A DNA stretch of 64,000 nucleotides from Bacteroidaceae bacterium (GCA_017647225.1 JAGCLA010000020.1:29332-93331); one strand, 5' to 3'; positions 19,195-28,439 are shown, counted from the first letter of the stretch. Program-made: numbers and translations. Notes: generated from the letters alone by a model not told the origin.

Positions 19195-20238
19195 ATGGCA
19201 GAAATGAATTTTGGTGGAGTAATAGAGAAAGTTGTTACTTCAAGCGAGTTCTCTCTTGAGAAGGCTCGCGAAATTTTGAAAGATGAGGTTATTGCAGTTC
19301 TTGGCTATGGTGTTCAGGGCCCGGGTCAGGCTTGCAACTTGCGCGACAATGGCTTTAATGTAATCGTTGGTCAGCGTGAGGGTGCTACATACGATAAGGC
19401 TGTCAACGACGGCTGGGTACCTGGTGAGACTCTCTTCTCTATAGAGGAGGCTGCCAAGCGTGGTACAATCGTTTGTATGTTGCTTTCTGATGCTGCTCAG
19501 ATTGCTATATGGCCAAAGGTTAAGGAGTACATCACAACAGGTAAGGCTCTTTACTTCTCACACGGCTTCGGTATCAACTGGAGCGACAGAACAGGTATCG
19601 TTCCTCCTGCTGATGTTGACGTTATCATGGTTGCTCCTAAGGGTTCAGGTACCTCTTTGCGTACAATGTTCGTTGAGGGACGTGGCTTGAACGCTTCTTA
19701 TGCTGTTCATCAGAATGCAACAGGTAAGGCGCTTGACCGTGTGTTGGCATTCGGTATCGGTATCGGTTCAGGTTATATGTTTGAAACAACATTCGAGCGT
19801 GAGGCAGTTTCTGACCTTACAGGTGAGCGTGGTTCACTTATGGGTGCAGTACAGGGCTTGTTGCTTGCACAGTATGAGGTTCTTCGTGAGAATGGCCACA
19901 CTCCTTCTGAGGCATTCAATGAAACTGTTGAGGAACTTACACAGTCACTTATGCCTTTGTTTGCTGCGAAGGGTATGGACTGGATGTACGCAAACTGCTC
20001 AACAACAGCTCAGCGCGGTGCTCTCGATTGGATGACTCCTTTCCACGATGCTATCAAGCCTGTAATGTATAAATTGTATGAGTCTGTCAAGTGCGGCGAA
20101 GAGGCACAGAGATCTATCGACTCTAACTCTCAGCCTGACTATCGCGAAAAGCTCAACGAGGAGTTGAAAGCTTTGCGCGAGAGCGAGATGTGGCAGGCTG
20201 GTGCGGTTGTACGTCAGCTACGTCCTGAGAACAAGTAA
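19195..20238 (+). CDS. ilvC: Ketol-acid reductoisomerase (NADP-type fold)
   Basis: This 347-residue enzyme isomerises and reduces acetolactate or acetohydroxybutyrate. The Rossmann motif GYGVQGPGQACNLRDNG is followed by a nucleotide-selecting loop VGQREGATYD. The catalytic domain shows SDLTGERGSLMG and the metal-binding Asp/Glu cluster. Codon use looks more biased (GGT, CGT, AAG, CTT) than in neighbours, which suggests high expression. It ends the operon and is followed by a terminator. Confidence 0.96.
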   Translation: MAEMNFGGVIEKVVTSSEFSLEKAREILKDEVIAVLGYGVQGPGQACNLRDNGFNVIVGQREGATYDKAVNDGWVPGETLFSIEEAAKRGTIVCMLLSDAAQIAIWPKVKEYITTGKALYFSHGFGINWSDRTGIVPPADVDVIMVAPKGSGTSLRTMFVEGRGLNASYAVHQNATGKALDRVLAFGIGIGSGYMFETTFEREAVSDLTGERGSLMGAVQGLLLAQYEVLRENGHTPSEAFNETVEELTQSLMPLFAAKGMDWMYANCSTTAQRGALDWMTPFHDAIKPVMYKLYESVKCGEEAQRSIDSNSQPDYREKLNEELKALRESEMWQAGAVVRQLRPENK

Positions 20239-20279
20239 TGGTATATCCTACGGTGACTGCACCGCAGGGTTCTTATGAT

Positions 20280-20326
20280 AAATAGGGAAAGTCCTTCTGT
20301 TTTGTAGGGATTTTCCCTATTTTTTG
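20280..20326 (+). terminator. Terminator of the ilv operon
   Basis: A 15-bp stem (AAATAGGGAAAGTCC at 20280-20294; GGATTTTCCCTATTT at 20308-20322, one G-T pair) is followed by a T-run. A smaller hairpin (CGGTG/CACCG) precedes it at 20251-20264. Confidence 0.85.
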
Positions 20327-20340
20327 CATCAATATGTCGT

Positions 20341-20348
20341 TAAATTTG
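20341..20348 (+). promoter_or_regulatory. Possible -7 box for the His/Tyr/Ser-rich protein gene
   Basis: TAAATTTG matches TAnnTTTG and lies 42 bases before the ATG at 20391. No -33 TTTG lies at the right distance, so this is a weak call. Confidence 0.4.
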
Positions 20349-20390
20349 TACAACTGAAAATGTAAAAGTTGAATTATAAGATATACGGCT

Positions 20391-21743
20391 ATGAAAAAGT
20401 TTGTTCTGATACTTATGTCGGTTTTTCCTTTTGTGGCGTCAGCACAGTTTGACGATATTTACTTCGTGCCCGAAAAGGAAAAGAAAGTGGTTGTTGCAAG
20501 TAGTGCAAAGGATAATGCTTTTGTTGATATTGATAATTATGATCAATATCTCGAAGAAGAAATCTATGATACCTACAATGTCGATGACCAATATGAATAT
20601 TACGATGATGATGACTTCCGTTATTCAACCCGTATTATCCGTTTCCGCAGCCCGGGTACTCTGCTTGGCAGTAATCTTTATTGGGATTTGAGATATAACT
20701 GCGGAATAAACGACTGGCTGGTGTATGATAACGGATATTACCTTGATATATATCCTACATACAATAACTATTATTATTGGTCATACACTCCATACAACAG
20801 TTATTGGTCATGGAATACATGGCATAATACATATTGTCATTGGAACGATTATTATTGGGGCTATAATTACCATTATCCATCATATCATTGGAGTGGACAT
20901 CATCATTATTATCACCATCATGGTGGTTATCACCCTCCTTATTTTGCTCATAACTCTTGGCGTCCTAAACACAAGGTTCAGACCAATATACCTGTGAACA
21001 GAGGAAATGGACGCCCTCTTGTTACAAGCAATCCAAGGAGAGAAAGACCGACAGGTACAACTGTCAATCGTGGCGGTAATACTTCAGTAGCCAGACCTGC
21101 CGGACAACCCACAAACCGTGTAGTAGGTAATGGTCAGGCAAGACCTGCCAATACAGTGAACGGCAGTCGTCCGGCGGTTGTAAAACGTCAGCCTGTTGAA
21201 CAGACAACCGTAAACCGCGCTCCGAGCAGACAGGGTAGCACTGCTACGCAGAGTGTGAACAGACAGCCGACAACTCGTCCTGCCGGTACACCTGTAAGAA
21301 GTACAACAAATGTTGGTGCCGGACAACAACGTGGCTCTGCTGTGAATGTGCGTCCAAGCCAACAGCGTCCATCTGCACCTCAGCCTGTTAGAAGTAGTGT
21401 TAGCAGAAGCGGTAGTAACAGCTCTTCAAGCAGAGAGTATAATCGCCCAAGCAGTACAAGTGTTACTCGCCAACGCAGCAGTTCTTCGTCGGTAAGTCGC
21501 CCTTCAAGCAGCAGCTCAAGTAGTCGTTCTTCGTCGGTAAGCCGTCCTTCAAGCAGTAGCTCAAGTAGCCGTTCTTCGTCGGTAAGCCGTCCTTCAAGCA
21601 GCAGCTCAAGTAGCCGTTCTTCGTCGGTAAGTCGTCCTTCAAACAGCAGCTCGGGTAGCAACTATACACGTAGCAGTTCTTCGTCTGGAAGCCGTCCTTC
21701 AAGCAGCAGTTCCGGCTCAAGAGGTGGTAGCTATCGCCGTTGA
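20391..21743 (+). CDS. Secreted His/Tyr-rich protein with Ser/Arg-rich repeat tail, unknown function
   Basis: The 450 residues open with a signal peptide (MKKFVLILMSVFPFVASAQ). An acidic Asp/Tyr region follows (to about residue 80), then an aromatic and His-rich region with a cluster HHHYYHHHGGYHPPYF. The second half is low-complexity, first Pro/Arg/Asn/Thr and then Ser/Arg with a 15-residue repeat SSVSRPSSSSSSSRS. No catalytic domain is recognisable. The His cluster could bind metal and the tail could be disordered, cell-surface or glycosylated; both are inference. An OmpP1-like barrel gene starts 39 bases downstream, so co-expression is likely. Confidence 0.85.
   Translation: MKKFVLILMSVFPFVASAQFDDIYFVPEKEKKVVVASSAKDNAFVDIDNYDQYLEEEIYDTYNVDDQYEYYDDDDFRYSTRIIRFRSPGTLLGSNLYWDLRYNCGINDWLVYDNGYYLDIYPTYNNYYYWSYTPYNSYWSWNTWHNTYCHWNDYYWGYNYHYPSYHWSGHHHYYHHHGGYHPPYFAHNSWRPKHKVQTNIPVNRGNGRPLVTSNPRRERPTGTTVNRGGNTSVARPAGQPTNRVVGNGQARPANTVNGSRPAVVKRQPVEQTTVNRAPSRQGSTATQSVNRQPTTRPAGTPVRSTTNVGAGQQRGSAVNVRPSQQRPSAPQPVRSSVSRSGSNSSSSREYNRPSSTSVTRQRSSSSSVSRPSSSSSSSRSSSVSRPSSSSSSSRSSSVSRPSSSSSSSRSSSVSRPSNSSSGSNYTRSSSSSGSRPSSSSSGSRGGSYRR
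21480..21659 (+). repeat. Four tandem 45-bp repeats encoding Ser/Arg-rich units
   Basis: Four consecutive 45-bp copies start at 21480, 21525, 21570 and 21615, each built around CGTTCTTCGTCGGTAAG and differing at only a few bases. A degenerate fifth copy lies near 21672-21716. The period is a multiple of three, so copy-number change would keep the frame. Confidence 0.9.
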
Positions 21744-21782
21744 TACAAAGCATTAATCTATTACTATGAAAATACAAAAACC

Positions 21783-23345
21783 ATGAAACGAATAATATAT
21801 GCTCTTTTCTTTGTTTTGCCTCTAATGGCAAATTCACAGAATATGTATAACGTGGCCGGACTTCTTGAGAATGACCCTGTCGGTACAGCACGTTTTGTAG
21901 GTATGGGTGGTTCTATGGGAGCACTCGGTGGCAACATCTCGGTAATGGGAACCAATCCTGCCGGTACAGCTGTCTATCGTTCAAGCGATTTCTATATATC
22001 GGGAGCAATGGATATAGTGAACAATAAATCTGCATTCAATGGCACAAAGAATAAGGAGGGATACGTTGGCGCAGGATTGAGTAATCTTGGTCTTGTCGTG
22101 GCTTGCGATATAGAGGCTTCTCCTGTCAAGTTCGTGAATTTTGGATTGGATTATCATAGAAAAAGTAATCTGAAGAACAACTTTTTCATGAATGGCGATC
22201 CAAACGGTTTCTCTCAGCAATATGCGATTAATGACTTGTATTGGAGACTTTGGGATAACAATTATCAGCCTTTTGATATAAACAATATCAACTCTGACAT
22301 GTATAGCGGTTTTAACCATAACTGGCTTGCCTTGCTTGCTGCCGATGTGGCTCTTTGTGATAAGGACGGAAATTTCCTCATACATCCTGACAATCATGAA
22401 TTGGCGGGCTACCCTGTAGTCTTTCCCGATCAGGTCGATTATTATAGTGAACAGCGTGGTGGCGTAGATGTAGTGGATTTTAATATATCAACCAATATCG
22501 AGGACAGGGTCTATTTGGGTGCAACTGTTGGATATCACATTGTTGACTATTCACGTTATTCAAGCTATACGGAATCTGACTTTGTTGAAATGACCAGTTA
22601 TTCGTTGGAAAACTATTATAATGTCAAAGGCTCGGGTGTCGATTTCAAACTCGGTGCAATTTTCCGCCCGTTCAAGTATTCACCTTTTAAGGTAGCTCTT
22701 TCGGTACATACTCCTGTCTTATACAGGTTGAGAGATTACTCTTCGGCGACAATGATTGGGCCTTATGGCACGGAATTTAGTACAGAAAGTAGTTCGTGCT
22801 ATGGAGAATTGTTGGCTACTGCATATTCCTTGAAGACCCCATGGCGTTTTGGTACTGCAATGTCATATACATTCGGAAAATGTTTTGCGGTCAATGCGGA
22901 ATATGAATATGCTGATGCATCATCTTTGGCATTCTCTAAAAGAACCGACATCGGTGTATGTCAGAACGATGAGATATCGTATAATCTTAAGTCGCAGCAC
23001 ACATTCCGCGTCGGTGCAGAATTGACAGTGAAGAAGATTGCCTTGCGTGCCGGATATAACTATATATCTGCTCCATTCAGAAGTACTGCCTTCAAGTATA
23101 TGCCTAATGCTACAACGGCTGATACTTCAACTGAATATCAGAACAAGTATGCTAAAAACATAGCGACTGTAGGTTTGGGATATGCCGGTAAAATAGTATA
23201 CATTGATGTTGCATACATGTACCAGCATCAGAAGTCCGATTTCTACTCATACTATGATATGGACTATCCTGATTCGGAAAGTCGTGTGGCAAAGGTCAAG
23301 ACTAACGGTCATTCAATAATAGCAGGCATTGGCATACGTTTCTGA
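21783..23345 (+). CDS. OmpP1/FadL-type outer membrane transport protein
   Basis: This 520-residue protein has a signal peptide (MKRIIYALFFVLPLMANSQ). The FadL/OmpP1 hallmark follows: a Gly-rich N-terminal plug (GTARFVGMGGSMGALGG, then NPAGTAVYRSSDF) ahead of many amphipathic beta-strands and a C-terminal aromatic residue (IAGIGIRF). In proteobacteria the family moves hydrophobic compounds across the outer membrane; substrates in Bacteroidetes are mostly unknown. It follows the His/Tyr/Ser-rich gene by 39 bases and ends 5 bases from a convergent gene. Confidence 0.85.
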   Translation: MKRIIYALFFVLPLMANSQNMYNVAGLLENDPVGTARFVGMGGSMGALGGNISVMGTNPAGTAVYRSSDFYISGAMDIVNNKSAFNGTKNKEGYVGAGLSNLGLVVACDIEASPVKFVNFGLDYHRKSNLKNNFFMNGDPNGFSQQYAINDLYWRLWDNNYQPFDINNINSDMYSGFNHNWLALLAADVALCDKDGNFLIHPDNHELAGYPVVFPDQVDYYSEQRGGVDVVDFNISTNIEDRVYLGATVGYHIVDYSRYSSYTESDFVEMTSYSLENYYNVKGSGVDFKLGAIFRPFKYSPFKVALSVHTPVLYRLRDYSSATMIGPYGTEFSTESSSCYGELLATAYSLKTPWRFGTAMSYTFGKCFAVNAEYEYADASSLAFSKRTDIGVCQNDEISYNLKSQHTFRVGAELTVKKIALRAGYNYISAPFRSTAFKYMPNATTADTSTEYQNKYAKNIATVGLGYAGKIVYIDVAYMYQHQKSDFYSYYDMDYPDSESRVAKVKTNGHSIIAGIGIRF

Positions 23346-23350
23346 TGAAA

Positions 23351-24451
23351 CTATTTCCTTTGCCAGAAATTGAATCCGGCATATATTTTTACATATCCGA
23401 ATCCGTTGTGAATGGATAGTGCTGTCTTGTTGTATGAATAAGTATGTGAAACAAGATATGCACCGGCATAATATCTGCCGTTGTTGTATCCCAACGCCAA
23501 TCGTGAAATAAAGTCAACGTTAATGCTCGATATGAACTCCTTGCTTGTGCTCTTGCTTGGCATAAGCGAGGTGTTCTTGTATGCAATGGCCGGTGATACG
23601 GACATGCCTGCGAAAAAATTCCTTGCAAAGACCCAATTGTAGCTGTATCCGCAATTTATGCTTATGTCTTTATAATCGACACTCTTGAAGCGTAAATCAG
23701 GGTTCATCAATCTCTCTATGTTGGGGTCCATCTTCTTATGGTCGAAAATGAATCTCTGCTCATTATAGCTTACACCAAGTATTAGCGAGCCTGCACTTTT
23801 GAGCTGGCTTGTCGATTTCCTGAATGTGGCAGGGAATGAGAACTTCTTGTAGTTGAAAACATAAAAGATGTTTGCTCCGACTTGAGAAACCTCAAGGCCG
23901 TTAAGGTCGGTGTTGTAGTTTGTCAGCGGAAGGTCGTTTTCATAAAATCCTTTTATGTTACGTATCTTAAAACCATCGCTTCTCTTGCGGTAGAAAAGTT
24001 CAATACCGCCTCTTGATGCGTAAAGATTCAGCTCCATGTCAAATTCGGGTTGAACATTGTCAAAGGTGAAACTGTAGCCAACCAACAATCTTCTCCAACC
24101 GAAATATATTCCCAACTTGTTGTTTGATGTCGGGCTTATGGTTATGCTCTGTTCCTCGTTCTTTGTCGAAAAACGGTAGTATTCATAGCCGAATGTGTAT
24201 TGTGGCATTACGGTAAGGTTGTATTTGATTGGGGCAACGTACGTCGTGTCCTGCTCAAGTGCTACATTTATGAAATTTACAACCTTGTTGAAGAAATTAC
24301 CTTTTTTTGTGGAAACCGTTTCTTCATTCTGTAATGAGTCCGGTGCGACGGACACAGCACCTTTTGAATAAAAAGGTATGCTTGTCAATAATAAAAAGAC
24401 TATTACGACTCTTCTGCTTAACAGTTTTATGTCGGAAGAAACGAAATGCAT
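23351..24451 (-). CDS. DUF4421 outer-membrane beta-barrel-like protein
   Basis: The 366 residues contain an N-terminal hydrophobic signal segment (VVIVFLLLTSIPFYSKG) and then alternating strands with frequent Tyr, Phe and Gly, ending in IYAGFNFWQRK, as expected for an outer-membrane barrel. The pattern fits DUF4421, a Bacteroidetes family without known function. It starts 4 bases after the Gfo/Idh/MocA gene on the same strand and is the last gene of a five-gene run. Barrel topology and location are inferred from composition. Confidence 0.8.
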   Translation of the reverse strand: MHFVSSDIKLLSRRVVIVFLLLTSIPFYSKGAVSVAPDSLQNEETVSTKKGNFFNKVVNFINVALEQDTTYVAPIKYNLTVMPQYTFGYEYYRFSTKNEEQSITISPTSNNKLGIYFGWRRLLVGYSFTFDNVQPEFDMELNLYASRGGIELFYRKRSDGFKIRNIKGFYENDLPLTNYNTDLNGLEVSQVGANIFYVFNYKKFSFPATFRKSTSQLKSAGSLILGVSYNEQRFIFDHKKMDPNIERLMNPDLRFKSVDYKDISINCGYSYNWVFARNFFAGMSVSPAIAYKNTSLMPSKSTSKEFISSINVDFISRLALGYNNGRYYAGAYLVSHTYSYNKTALSIHNGFGYVKIYAGFNFWQRK

Positions 24452-24455
24452 GTTA

Positions 24456-25436
24456 TTACAATATCTTTCTCAGTATTTTGTCAAGAACCCAATTGGTAGG
24501 TGTGGCACTTATGCTGTCGCATGTGCATGTACCTTTGCCTTGCAGGTGCTCTACGATGTTCCTGATAAGCGGTAACTGCACATAAGGTGGGTTGGGGATA
24601 TTGAAATGTCTTGTACCTTCAGAGTTGCGGAGCTCTATCGGCTCAAAGGTGAATACTGAAAATTTTATACTTCCTTTACTGCCGAATATCTCGATATGGT
24701 CTTCTTTTGATGATTCGTCCGAAACAAAGCACCATGAGCCTGATCCCGGTATGCCGGAGTCGAACATGAAACTTGCGCTTACTGTGTCTTCGGCTTTATA
24801 CATGCCACCACGGTTTGTCGCAAAACCTTCGGCATACAGTATGCAACCGAACATCTCTTGCAATAAATCTATTTGGTGAGGTGCGAGGTCATAAAAATAT
24901 CCTCCGCCGGCAATGTCGGGTATTACGCGCCAGGGCAGGTTTGAACGGTTGTAATCAAGGTCGCGCGGAGGTACGGCAAAACGTATCTGCACGTTAAGCA
25001 CGTTGCCAATCTGTGGCAAAAGCTCCTTTACCTTCATGAAGTAGGGAAGGTAGCGGCGGTAATATGCCACAAAGCATGGAACGCCTGTCTCGCGTGATAT
25101 TCGGTTTATGCGGGTACAATCCTCGTAGCTGGCTGCAAGCGGCTTTTCCACATATACGGGCTTGCCGGCTTTCATTGACATTATTGCATATGTCGCATGA
25201 GAGGAAGGTGGTGTGGCTATATATACTGCATTGACTTCGGGGTCGTCAATGAGTGCCTGAGCATCGGTGTACCAATGTGTAATGTTATGACGTTTGGCGT
25301 AATTTTTTGTTTTTTCCTTGTCGCGTCCCATTACGGCAACAACCTCAGAACCTTTGACTAAAGGAAATGCCGGGCCACTTTTCTTCTCGGTAGCTTCGCC
25401 ACAACCTATAAATCCCCATTTGATCGTAACATTCAT
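24456..25436 (-). CDS. Gfo/Idh/MocA family NAD(P)-dependent oxidoreductase
   Basis: The 326-residue cytosolic protein has a Rossmann N-terminus (GFIGCGEATEKKSGPAF), the ATPPSSHATYAIMS segment, the family's catalytic EKP (VYVEKPLAASYEDC) and a C-terminal GFO domain with the GGGYFYDLAPHQIDLL helix bearing the catalytic His. Members oxidise or reduce sugars and related polyols; the substrate is not evident. It sits between two outer-membrane barrel genes, 6 bases from the porin stop and 4 from DUF4421. That is unusual company for a soluble sugar dehydrogenase. Confidence 0.92.
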   Translation of the reverse strand: MNVTIKWGFIGCGEATEKKSGPAFPLVKGSEVVAVMGRDKEKTKNYAKRHNITHWYTDAQALIDDPEVNAVYIATPPSSHATYAIMSMKAGKPVYVEKPLAASYEDCTRINRISRETGVPCFVAYYRRYLPYFMKVKELLPQIGNVLNVQIRFAVPPRDLDYNRSNLPWRVIPDIAGGGYFYDLAPHQIDLLQEMFGCILYAEGFATNRGGMYKAEDTVSASFMFDSGIPGSGSWCFVSDESSKEDHIEIFGSKGSIKFSVFTFEPIELRNSEGTRHFNIPNPPYVQLPLIRNIVEHLQGKGTCTCDSISATPTNWVLDKILRKIL

Positions 25437-25442
25437 AAGACA

Positions 25443-27521
25443 TTAATTATAGAAATTCCATGAAATACCAAAGCAGATTATTGCAGGGTTCATGGGGTAG
25501 TGTGGCGCAAGGAAGTATTGCCTGTTGCCGATACCCGCATTTACATGGTAGTATTTTACATAAAAACGTGCTTGTTTCAACAAGAAGTTTGCATAGACGC
25601 TGGCTAACGGGTAGTTGCCTATGGCTATTTTGTTTTCCTGGTTCTGCTGTACAAACTGTCCGAGTGCAGGAGAGTAGTCGGGTGCGTAATACTTTGTGAA
25701 ATATCTTGCATCTGCGCCAATTTCGGTATTGAGTACCTTTGCTATCTTGAACTTCAGGAAGATGTTTGCATACGCATTTATCATAGGTAACGGCAGAATA
25801 TCCTGGTTGCTGCTGTACTGGTATGTGACTTCTGTATTCAGGTTGAATATCTTGAATTTGAAATCCTGTTTCAATGTCGCAGAGAAAACCTGTATGTTCT
25901 TATCCTCCTGACGTACCTTCAGACGCCAAAGGTATTTGCCGACAGCGCTGGTAGGTAATGATTCGTTGGCAATGTATGTGTAATTCTTGATGTTCTCAAA
26001 TCCGACGTTGATTCTTGTTCTCCATGAAGGTATTTCAAAACTGCCCTCAATGCGTGTCTTGAACTCTTTGTTGAGATCGTTGTCCCACCAGAAATGTTCT
26101 GAATGGTAGTGACGGTAGTAGAACGACGGACGATTGTTCTTTATGAACGCACTTCCTTTCAGCAGCATCTCTCTCTTCCACAGATTGAAATTGAATTCAA
26201 TGTTTCCGTCAATGGAGAATGTTCCGAGCTCTTCACCTATAAGTGATGTTTCTCCTTTTACGTCGTATTTAATATGTTTATACTGGGAACTTGATATTAT
26301 ACCTCCTACCGAAAGTATGTGCTCGTTATAGTTTCTAACAAACTCCTTTCGGCCGACTGCTGTGTCAGGCAGGGTGTATCTGTCGTATGTATATGATGCA
26401 AATGCCGTTATGTCGGCAAATGCATATTTGCTGAATCCTTCGCACAATGAAAACGCAAGATAGTTCTTTATTTTCAGGTTCGTTGTTGCATCAACTGAAT
26501 CGTATGGAAGGAAATTGTCGGCATAATAGTTGTTTGCCACTTTATGATTTATAAAGTCGTGCCCATGATGTTTTATGTCTAACGTATGGGTTATTCTTGC
26601 CACACGTACAAATTCATTCTTTACAGAGTCTTTTACAAGCCCGGTGCTGTCGGCAACCATCTTCTCACGATAGAATCCCATATTGTATCCGTGTGTGAAG
26701 AAACCCTCCCATAAATGGTTCTTGTTCCATGATGCATAAAGGTGGACTGGAATATCTGATGTTGTGAAGTTGCTGTTCATGCCGTCCGTCTCTTCGGGAC
26801 GTGTTATATATCGGTCATCAGTTATTCCACCATTCTCGGCTTGCTTCATGCGGTAATGGCTGGCAAGCAGGTGATAGTCGTATCTGTCGCTCTTGAAGTA
26901 TGAGAAAATGGAGAAATTTACAAGTGATGTAGCCTGTTTGTCATAACGTCCGCGTGCATATAGGTAGTCAATCATGAAGCCTATGCCGAATTTCTTGCCG
27001 GCATTTGTCGAGAAATATGCCTTGAAACGGTCATCTCCATTCAGCCTGTTACCCGAAGTGTGGTAATTCAGGTTGGTGTATGGCGATTTTGTGTCAATAA
27101 AGAAGAATTTGTTCGGACGTTGGTAAAAATAGTCGTATGGTTGTGTGAAATCGAATTTTGTTGTGGTCGGACGATTAAAGAAGATTCTCGTTTGTCGTGG
27201 GGTACCCATGTTTCCGAGAAAGTTGTATTCTCCATTCATTCCTTCGGTCAAATGCCAGTTCTGGAACATAAACTGTAAAGTATCGGCATCAACAGGGATT
27301 ACCTTTCCCGAATGTTCGTCAACATGCCATTGGCGAATATCTCTTGGAACTTTAAGCTCTGTGTTTGTTGAGTCTTTGGGGTTATTCCTGAATGGATTGA
27401 ATATCTCGCCACTGCCAATTCCTGCCTCTTTGCTCTCTTCGTGCTGGTGCTGTTGTGTCACCTGACCCCAAATGGCGACAGGTAACATACATATAAGCAG
27501 TATGATTATTCTTTTTATCAT
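25443..27521 (-). CDS. Putative porin (Porin_10-type outer membrane barrel)
   Basis: This 692-residue protein has a signal peptide (MIKRIIILLICMLPVAIWGQ), a short Gln/His/Glu-rich periplasmic stretch, and then a long strand-rich region with many Tyr/Phe/Asn residues, matching the large Porin_10 barrels of Bacteroidetes. ATG 27521 was chosen because it yields the signal peptide exactly; an upstream in-frame start at 27566 would overlap the preceding small gene. The substrate is unknown. It follows the 54-residue membrane-protein gene by 16 bases. Confidence 0.85.
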   Translation of the reverse strand: MIKRIIILLICMLPVAIWGQVTQQHQHEESKEAGIGSGEIFNPFRNNPKDSTNTELKVPRDIRQWHVDEHSGKVIPVDADTLQFMFQNWHLTEGMNGEYNFLGNMGTPRQTRIFFNRPTTTKFDFTQPYDYFYQRPNKFFFIDTKSPYTNLNYHTSGNRLNGDDRFKAYFSTNAGKKFGIGFMIDYLYARGRYDKQATSLVNFSIFSYFKSDRYDYHLLASHYRMKQAENGGITDDRYITRPEETDGMNSNFTTSDIPVHLYASWNKNHLWEGFFTHGYNMGFYREKMVADSTGLVKDSVKNEFVRVARITHTLDIKHHGHDFINHKVANNYYADNFLPYDSVDATTNLKIKNYLAFSLCEGFSKYAFADITAFASYTYDRYTLPDTAVGRKEFVRNYNEHILSVGGIISSSQYKHIKYDVKGETSLIGEELGTFSIDGNIEFNFNLWKREMLLKGSAFIKNNRPSFYYRHYHSEHFWWDNDLNKEFKTRIEGSFEIPSWRTRINVGFENIKNYTYIANESLPTSAVGKYLWRLKVRQEDKNIQVFSATLKQDFKFKIFNLNTEVTYQYSSNQDILPLPMINAYANIFLKFKIAKVLNTEIGADARYFTKYYAPDYSPALGQFVQQNQENKIAIGNYPLASVYANFLLKQARFYVKYYHVNAGIGNRQYFLAPHYPMNPAIICFGISWNFYN

Positions 27522-27537
27522 TTTCCTTTTTAGAACC

Positions 27538-27702
27538 TCAATTGACAAAGCGTAGTATGAATTCAAAAATTTTTAGTGTAAGCGCGGTAGCTCCGGCATA
27601 AAAGAATGTCTTGCAGTCGGCAGCCCACATGATTACCGTAACAACAGTTGCTATAAGAAACAATGCGTTGAGTATATATCTTATCTTGTCTATAGTTCTC
27701 AT
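27538..27702 (-). CDS. 54-residue membrane protein, unknown function
   Basis: ATG at 27702-27700 overlaps the TGA of the upstream DUF4468 gene in an ATGA arrangement, and the ORF ends at TCA 27538-27540 (TGA on the minus strand), 16 bases before the porin ATG. The peptide has two hydrophobic stretches (ILNALFLIATVVTVIMWAA and FFYAGATALTLKIFEFIL) and basic flanks, so one or two inner-membrane helices are likely. Coupled start, fitting spacing and good membrane topology argue that it is real. I recognise no family. Confidence 0.75.
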   Translation of the reverse strand: MRTIDKIRYILNALFLIATVVTVIMWAADCKTFFYAGATALTLKIFEFILRFVN

Positions 27703-28286
27703 TTCTTGCCCAATCGTTCTTCAAGTTCCTTTGTCAGTGCCTCTTTCAATTCAATTGTCCTGCGACGGAATTTTCCTTCGAATTTTTTTAGCGTACCTTT
27801 TTTGTTTATGGCATTCTCGTCGGTAATCCACTCTTCGGCTTTCATCTTCAGGCCACCTTTGTCGTCCTCGTCATCGTACCAATAGGTTATACGTGACATG
27901 TTGAATGTGCAGCTGCCGTCATTTGCTGTAAGCGTCAGGTAGTAGTATATTCTTGCACGTTCAAGAACAAAGGCTGTGCTCTTGAATGTTATATATTCTT
28001 CGCCTTTCAGTATTATTGTGCCCGGAACTTCGCTGTTGAATCTTTTTACTGAAATTACTCTGGGCTTTACAAAACGTTCCTTTGTCCAGGCGTTTATGAT
28101 GTTCTCAACCTCTTCTGCGGTATATCCGTCTGCCGGAATGGTCTCTTCAAAAGTAACCTTTCCATTTTCTAATGTGATGGTTCCCAAGTTGTTGAGGTCG
28201 ATATCGCTTTTCGATCTCTTTATCAATTGTGCCTGCGCAGACAACATTGTAAACACAATAACTGCGAATGTTAAAAATCTCTTCAT
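27699..28286 (-). CDS. DUF4468 domain protein, secreted
   Basis: The 195 residues start with a signal peptide (MKRFLTFAVIVFTMLSAQAQ). A DUF4468-like domain follows (ETIPADGYTAEEVENIINAW, then strands with YYYLTLTANDGSC) and a Lys/Arg/Glu-rich C-terminal helix. The family is common in Bacteroidales and has a TBP-like fold in known structures, but its role is unknown. It is the first gene of the five-gene minus-strand run, and its stop overlaps the start of the small membrane protein. Confidence 0.8.
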   Translation of the reverse strand: MKRFLTFAVIVFTMLSAQAQLIKRSKSDIDLNNLGTITLENGKVTFEETIPADGYTAEEVENIINAWTKERFVKPRVISVKRFNSEVPGTIILKGEEYITFKSTAFVLERARIYYYLTLTANDGSCTFNMSRITYWYDDEDDKGGLKMKAEEWITDENAINKKGTLKKFEGKFRRRTIELKEALTKELEERLGKK

Positions 28287-28319
28287 GGCGTAATTATAAT
28301 TTATTTATAAATTATTCTG

Positions 28320-28327
28320 CGAAGATA
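28320..28327 (-). promoter_or_regulatory. -7 box for the DUF4468/porin operon
   Basis: The minus strand reads TATCTTCG followed by CAGAATAA, 33 bases upstream of the DUF4468 ATG. The same TATCTTCGC word precedes several other transcription units here. Confidence 0.5.
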
Positions 28328-28439
28328 ATATAAAATATAAAGAAAACAACCATAAAAATCCGTTCAATTCATTTCTTGCCTGTCGTAAGGTGTTAAAATG
28401 TTCGTTTATGGCCCTCTGTTTCAAAAAAGAGGGCTTAAT

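Noticed and set aside
21380-21891. Minus-strand open frames opposite the Ser/Arg repeats
   Set aside because: Low-complexity shadows of the 45-bp repeats; no independent features.
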